Source: Penium margaritaceum | Taxonomy: Eukaryota; Streptophyta; Zygnematophyceae; Desmidiales; Peniaceae | Direction: 5' to 3' | DNA length: 57,884 bases | NCBI GenBank assembly: GCA_023375785.1 | Contig: SZWC01006737.1 | Location: 78,681 to 136,564 of the forward strand | Shown: piece after piece, positions 53,807 through 57,884 of the stretch | How the letters are laid out: every line of letters begins with the position of its first letter | How positions within the stretch are numbered: position 1 is the first letter of the stretch | The notes under the pieces: generated by a model | Told to the model about the DNA's origin: nothing | Database searches by the model: none | Seen by the model: only the letters and a program-made list of their open reading frames with translations | Translations under genes and position numbers: made by a program

Positions 53807-53828
53807 CTCGGGGTGGGCTGTCTTGCAG
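53123..53828 (+). other. Putative leader intron of C6
   Basis: GTAAGC donor at 53123 and a pyrimidine-rich tract ending CTTGCAG at 53828, 706 bp, parallel to 733 bp in C5. The gag ATG is 102 bp further on. Confidence 0.5.
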
Positions 53829-53929
53829 CATTCAGCTACCTTGCCTAAGGCACCCCCATTTTTCCCACGCCCACTAGGGCTGGGGAAACTCTGCCCAAAT
53901 TTGTCGGGCAGAGCCCTCACGTCGTCACC

Positions 53930-55603
53930 ATGCCTGGTGACGACGAGTCAGTCGTTGCTACCCTTCAGCGTCAGCTGGCTCTCGCTCGCGAGGCTCAGCA
54001 AGAGGCTGAAGACCGCCTTAAGCTAGCAGAGGACAATCGTGCAGCCTTTGCCGATGAAGTCGCCGCTATTGTCTTGCGTCGCCTCCCTGCCGCGTCTGTT
54101 GTCCCACCTGCTGGTTCCAATTCCACTCCTGCCTCTGGCACACCCTCTGCCTCCAGCACTTCTGCCACTGCTCAGACTGGTCACCCCGCTGCGGCTGCCC
54201 CTCCTCCTGCGCCTCGCCAGCATGACTTCTTCTCGCAGCCCCCTTCCTTCTCTGCTGGGCTTTTCTTCTCCTCCTGGGAAGTGCGCTTCAGCGCCTGGGC
54301 TCAGGGGGAGCAGCTGTGGGAATACTACTCTCGAGCTGTTGCTCCTTTCACTCCCCTTTCTGCGGAGTCTGCCCGTACTGTGCGCGCCCTCATCGCTGCC
54401 GCTCCTGAGTCACTGATTGACGACGTCGGCAGGTTTCATGCTGACCCTGCTGTCCAGCGTTTGGCCGACCCTGTCGGCGCATATGCCATGCTGCGTCGCC
54501 GCACCACTGTCACTGGCCAAGCCGCTCAGAGCGCGCTCACGGTCCAGTTCAACACGCTTCTCATGCGTGCTGACGAGACCGCTGATGCCTACTGGGCTCG
54601 CGGTCTGAAGCTCCTTCGCGAGCTTGATGACGCAGCGCCTGGCCAGCTCTCTGCCGTTCTCACCATGGTCAACGGCCTCATCCCGGAACTGTCCGACCTT
54701 CTTCGTGACGTCAAGGCAGACGAGCTGCAGCGCCTTGCCTCACAGCCCGTTCCGCCTAGATCACCGCCTGGGGTCGGGGCTCTCTGGGACTTCACTACTG
54801 AGCGTCTCGCTGCCTGGTGGGCTAGCCCTCAGAACAAGCACCTCCACCGCTCCGCCGTCACGGGTGTTGCTGCGCTCGCCACCACTGCTGCGCCAGCTTC
54901 TTCCTCTGCTCCTTCTTCCTCCTCCTCCTCTTCGGCCTCGTCCTCTACCGCCTCCGCCCTTGCCTCCCAGGACCGTGGGAAGGGCAAGGGTAAGGGCAAA
55001 GGCAAGGGGAAGGCCAAGGGCAGCGACCCCTCATCCCGTGCTCCCGGTGCCGTCGTATGCTGGAATTGCGGCTCCTTCGAGCATTCTGCTCGTTCCTGCC
55101 CCGCCCCTCCAGACGATCTTCGTCTGGCTAGGGCCATGCGTGCTCACTGGGCCCGCACATCCGGCTCCTCCTCAGCGCCTTCGCCCTCCATCTCCACGGC
55201 CTCCTCGCCAGCCACCACCTCTGCTCACGCCCACTCCACCACTGGCGTGCCTTCCTTTCCGCCTCCTGGCCCATACCCCTGGGGCTGGCCTCCTCCATCT
55301 GGTGCGCCCACCTACGCGGGTCCTCCTTCCTCCGCCTACACCGCGCCGCCGTGGTTCCCTTCTTCCTCGGGCGCGTCTACTCCGGCTCCGCCGGCGTCGG
55401 TGGACGGTGATCGCGGTGATCGGGAGCACCAGCTGGAGCAGTCCCTTCTTCAGCTTCTGCGCCTTCGCGATCAGGGAGGTGGGAGTGTTGCATCGCCGGC
55501 CAGAGGTCTTGTTTGTCAGACGGACAGTGTCCTTCGTGGGGAGCCCCCCGGTCACGTTCTGGGCTCGTTGAGTGTGTCCGTCCCATGGATTGAGCACTGG
55601 TAG
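53930..55603 (+). pseudogene. Copia C6 gag (first part of a gag-pol frame, one amber codon)
   Basis: ATG 53930 (MPGDDESVVATLQRQLALA) follows GTCACC. A coiled-coil-like N-terminus is followed by SSWEVRFSAWAQGEQLWEY, AAQSALTVQFNTLLMRADE and LVNGLIPELSDLLR-type capsid blocks, a Ser-rich spacer, a basic GKGKGKGKGKAKG run and an intact zinc knuckle CWNCGSFEHSARSC. The frame stops at TAG 55601, where C5 reads Gln (IEEWQSL), and continues in the same frame into protease. Copia normally makes one Gag-Pol polyprotein, so this TAG is the only gag-pol interruption. Confidence 0.85.
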
Positions 55604-55783
55604 TCTGTCTTTCTTCCCCGTTGTCTCTCCCTCTGTGCACCGCCTGTTTTCTCTCAGTCCTCTGTTGGCACTGTTGCCACCTCTGGTGTTCTCCCCTCTA
55701 TGCGTGTCTCCAGTGGCTTTTGGGTCCTCGATTCCGGGGCCACCCACCACATGACGTCAGTCCGCTCATCGTTCGTCTCGTTG

Positions 55784-56314
55784 GGTCCCGTCGGGTCAGT
55801 CCACTTCGTTCGTACTGGGTCGGGTCAGTTGCTTCCCGTTCAGGGCGTTGGCGTCGTCCGTTTTGTCGGTCCCAGTGGTGCCCTGTACTTGCCTGACGTT
55901 CTGTACGTGCCTTCGCTCGAGCTCAGCCTGCTGTCTGTGTCGTCCCTCGACGACCAAGGTATGGACTTCACTGCCAGTCGTGGTGTTGGCACTGTTTGTC
56001 TCCGTCCCTCTGGCCGTCCTGTTTTACGTGGCGTGCAATGTGGCAAGCNGGTCCCGTCGGGTCAGTCCGCTTCGTTCGTACTGGGTCGGGTCAGTTGCTT
56101 CCCGTTCAGGGCGTTGGCGTCGTCCGTTTTGTCGGTCCCAGTGGTGCCCTGTACTTGCCTGACGTTCTGTACGTGCCTTCGCTCGAGCTCAGCCTGCTGT
56201 CTGTGTCGTCCCTCGACGACCAAGGTATGGACTTCACTGCCAGTCGTGGTGTTGGCACTGTTTGTCTCCGTCCCTCTGGCCGTCCTGTTTTACGTGGCGT
56301 GCAATGTGGCAAGC
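55784..56314. other. Assembly join with unmerged 265-bp overlap
   Basis: 55784-56048 recurs as 56050-56314 with a single N at 56049 and one mismatch seen (CCACTTCG versus CCGCTTCG). Removing one copy plus the N restores the gag-pol frame. Confidence 0.95.
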
Positions 56315-57315
56315 TTTACCGTGTTCCCTTGCATGCTTCCTCTTCTTCCCCCATGCCAGGGTCTGCCCTCGCTCACATTGCTCCTTCCCTCTCCCATGAC
56401 CTTGTCCGTCTCTTGCATCGCCGCCTTGGTCATGTTCACTCGGATGCCGTTCACAGTATGCTTCGCCTTCAGCCTGCTGTTGGTCTCTCTCCATCTGACT
56501 TCCCTGCCTCTTGCCCTGCTGACTGTCTCGACTGTGCGCGGGGCAAAATGCATCGTTCCCCTTTCTCTCCATCCGTCTCTCAGTCCTCCCACCCGCTCGA
56601 TCGCGTTCATGCGGATGTCATGGGTCCTTTGCCCCATGACCTCCTGGGCGACGTTGGCCGATATGTCTTATGCTTCACCGATGATTTCTCCCGGTTTCGC
56701 TGGGTGTTTGCCCTTCGTCAGAAGAGCGATGTTTGCTCCGTCATCGAGTCCTGGCTGGTTCAAGCTGAACGCGCCTGTCAGCGGTCGTTGCGAGTCTTTC
56801 GCTGTGACCGTGGTGGTGAGTTCCTTGGTCCGACCGCCCGCCTCCTTGAGTCCCGCGGGGTGTGTCTGGAGACCTCTGCTCCTTACACACCCCAGCAGAA
56901 CGGAGTCTCTGAGCGTTGGAATCGTACATTGGCTGACGGCGTCCGCACTCTCTTGTCCGAGTCCGGCCTGCCCCCGCTCTTTTCCTTTGAGGCTATGAGC
57001 TACATGACGTGGGTCTGGAACCGCGTCCCCCACGGTCCTCTTCCCCGCACAGTCACCCCCTTTGAGCGCTGGTATGGCACTCGCGCTGACCTGCGCCTCG
57101 CTCGGGTCTGGGGCAGTATTGCTTCCGTCTGGCTCCCCGAGGACTTGCGTGACGGCAAATTGTCTCCTCGTGGCCGCCTGTGCCCCTTTCTGGGTGTGTC
57201 TGCCCAGTCTAAGGCCTGGCGGTTCTGGGATCCCGTCCGTCAGCGCGTCATCGAATCCCGCGATGCCTTGTTCTTTGAGTCTGTCTTCCTTCGTGACCTC
57301 AGTCGCTTGCCCCCT

Positions 57316-57316
57316 N
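57316..57316. other. Scaffold join truncating C6
   Basis: A lone N separates integrase coding sequence from unrelated sequence. No duplication flanks this one, so the true distance is unknown. Confidence 0.85.
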
Positions 57317-57884
57317 AAAACTGACATGCACAAACACAACCTAGAGCTACAGGTTCATGCCGAAGAAAACTACCACAGCAGGTGGCCTACGGTGCAAGGG
57401 AGAGATTGTTGTTCTTCTATGCCCCATGGCCACTGCTATGGGTTGACGGACAGGTTGGGCATGCACTGCTCCCTTGGAGTAAGTCCCCCAAACCTTGTTC
57501 GTGGTGCAAGTCCAAGCGAGACACCAGAAGTGTAGTGCAACGGATAGCATGTTCGACTTAGGGACAACAGGTCCTGCGATCGAGCCTTGATGTGCGCAGG
57601 AGGCTTTTTGACCTTCTAGCACAGGGGAAGTTTCTTAGACATTTCTCCATGCATGAGGAGAGTGCGCCACTTGGCGGTCAGTGGATGCGCCAATTGGCGG
57701 ACTGGTGAGGTGGTTTGGAGTGACCACCCCAAAAGTGTCACTGCCCACACACCTTAAAAGCCAGGCCTAGCACTATATGTACCAGGCTCATTCCTCATTC
57801 TAATTACACAATCTGGCCTTAGATGCTCCTCACAGAGTTGTCCAACTAAGGAACAGTATAAAGAAGACACTGGTTGGTCTAAGC
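57317..57884. other. No supported gene; tRNA-like relic inside
   Basis: Unrelated to copia C6 or C3. It contains a tRNA-like segment (57527-57602). The last 150 bases have a TATA-like ACTATATGTACC at 57772 and could be the start of another repeat, but no family is recognised. Confidence 0.4.
57527..57602 (+). repeat. tRNA-derived relic (possible SINE head)
   Basis: TAGTGCAACGGATAGC resembles a Pol III A box and GCGATCGAGCC, about 42 bp on, resembles a B box (consensus GGTTCGANNCC). The spacing is that of a tRNA, but the T stem does not pair well, so it is not a functional tRNA gene. Either a tRNA pseudogene or a SINE. Confidence 0.3.

Larger units (their letters stand above)
51411..57316 (+). 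mobile_element. Ty1/copia element C6, nearly intact, truncated at a join
   Basis: 5' LTR, primer site, leader with pre-gag ORF, then gag-PR-IN in one frame with a single TAG (55601) once the 266-bp assembly duplication at 56049 is removed. The scaffold join at 57316 cuts it after integrase, so RT, RNase H and 3' LTR are missing. It is inserted in C3 protease and is the best preserved element in the window. Confidence 0.9.
55604..57316 (+). pseudogene. Copia C6 protease-integrase (assembly-broken, truncated)
   Basis: FWVLDSGATHHMTSVRSSFV, LLPVQGVGVVRFVGPSGAL, YLPDVLYVPSLELSLLSV, HRRLGHVHSDAVHSM, CLDCARGKMHRSPFS, DVMGPLPHDLL, FTDDFSRFRWVFALR, FRCDRGGEFLGPTA, QQNGVSERWNRTLADGV, MTWVWNRVPHGPL and SKAWRFWDPVRQRVIESRD. 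All protease and integrase catalytic residues are present. There is no stop once the duplicated 266 bp is discounted. It ends at the N at 57316. Confidence 0.9.

Noticed and set aside
1594-55603. UAG reassigned to glutamine (as in some green algae and ciliates)
   Set aside because: TAG also stands at 12 Trp sites and at some Tyr and Glu sites, accompanies frameshifts, and in poly-Gln and elsewhere CAG remains common. CHG deamination explains both the Gln and Trp classes. A host gene with in-frame TAG would be needed to revive the idea.
1-57884. CRISPR array, bacterial operon or phage module
   Set aside because: No direct-repeat/spacer pattern or bacterial gene was found. Splice sites, LTRs and chromodomains show a eukaryotic nuclear locus.

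Overview
The window looks like a heterochromatic, retrotransposon-packed stretch of a plant-lineage (streptophyte) nuclear genome. No intact host gene was found. Every LTR element primes from the same initiator-tRNA-Met site (TGGTATCAGAGC or a close variant), the Ty3 elements carry a C-terminal chromodomain, and the decay pattern points to CHG cytosine methylation. A streptophyte alga or an early land plant is plausible, but the species cannot be named from this sequence.

Layout. 1-32 is a G homopolymer. 1594-3430 is a decayed pogo/CENP-B-like DDE transposase pseudogene that still carries a 77-bp intron. 4264-8753 (C1) and 8754-16190 (C2) are two decayed Ty1/copia elements in tandem, with one LTR between them. 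From 16756 onward lies a nest. An old minus-strand copia (C3; pieces at 16756-20656, 42889-43208 and 51168-51410) was invaded by three plus-strand copia elements: C4 (20657-42888), C5 (43214-51167, flanked by a GTCAA target duplication) and C6 (51411 to about 57316, nearly intact but cut off by an assembly join). C4 was in turn hit by two Ty3/gypsy chromoviruses in opposite orientation: G1 (27790-34300, minus) and G2 (35434-42174, plus). The 1.1-kb C4 segment between them (34301-35433) is inverted, and the junctions fit recombination between the two gypsies.

The main observations are these. (1) Nonsense mutations are overwhelmingly TAG. About 20 sit at glutamine codons and 12 at tryptophan codons, and all 12 tryptophan cases read CTAG. 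This is what deamination of methylated CHG sites predicts. (2) C5 and C6 share an alanine-rich open reading frame between the 5' LTR and gag, with a hydrophobic C-terminus, inside a putative leader intron of matching length. (3) Both gypsies carry an in-phase GGGAAAC slippery heptamer at the end of gag, and pol lies in the -1 frame. (4) The leaders of C2 and C4 share a stem-loop with a compensatory base-pair change. (5) Two single-N joins (37170, 56049) are flanked by exact or near-exact duplications of 226 and 265 bp. These are unmerged contig overlaps, and removing them restores the reading frames.
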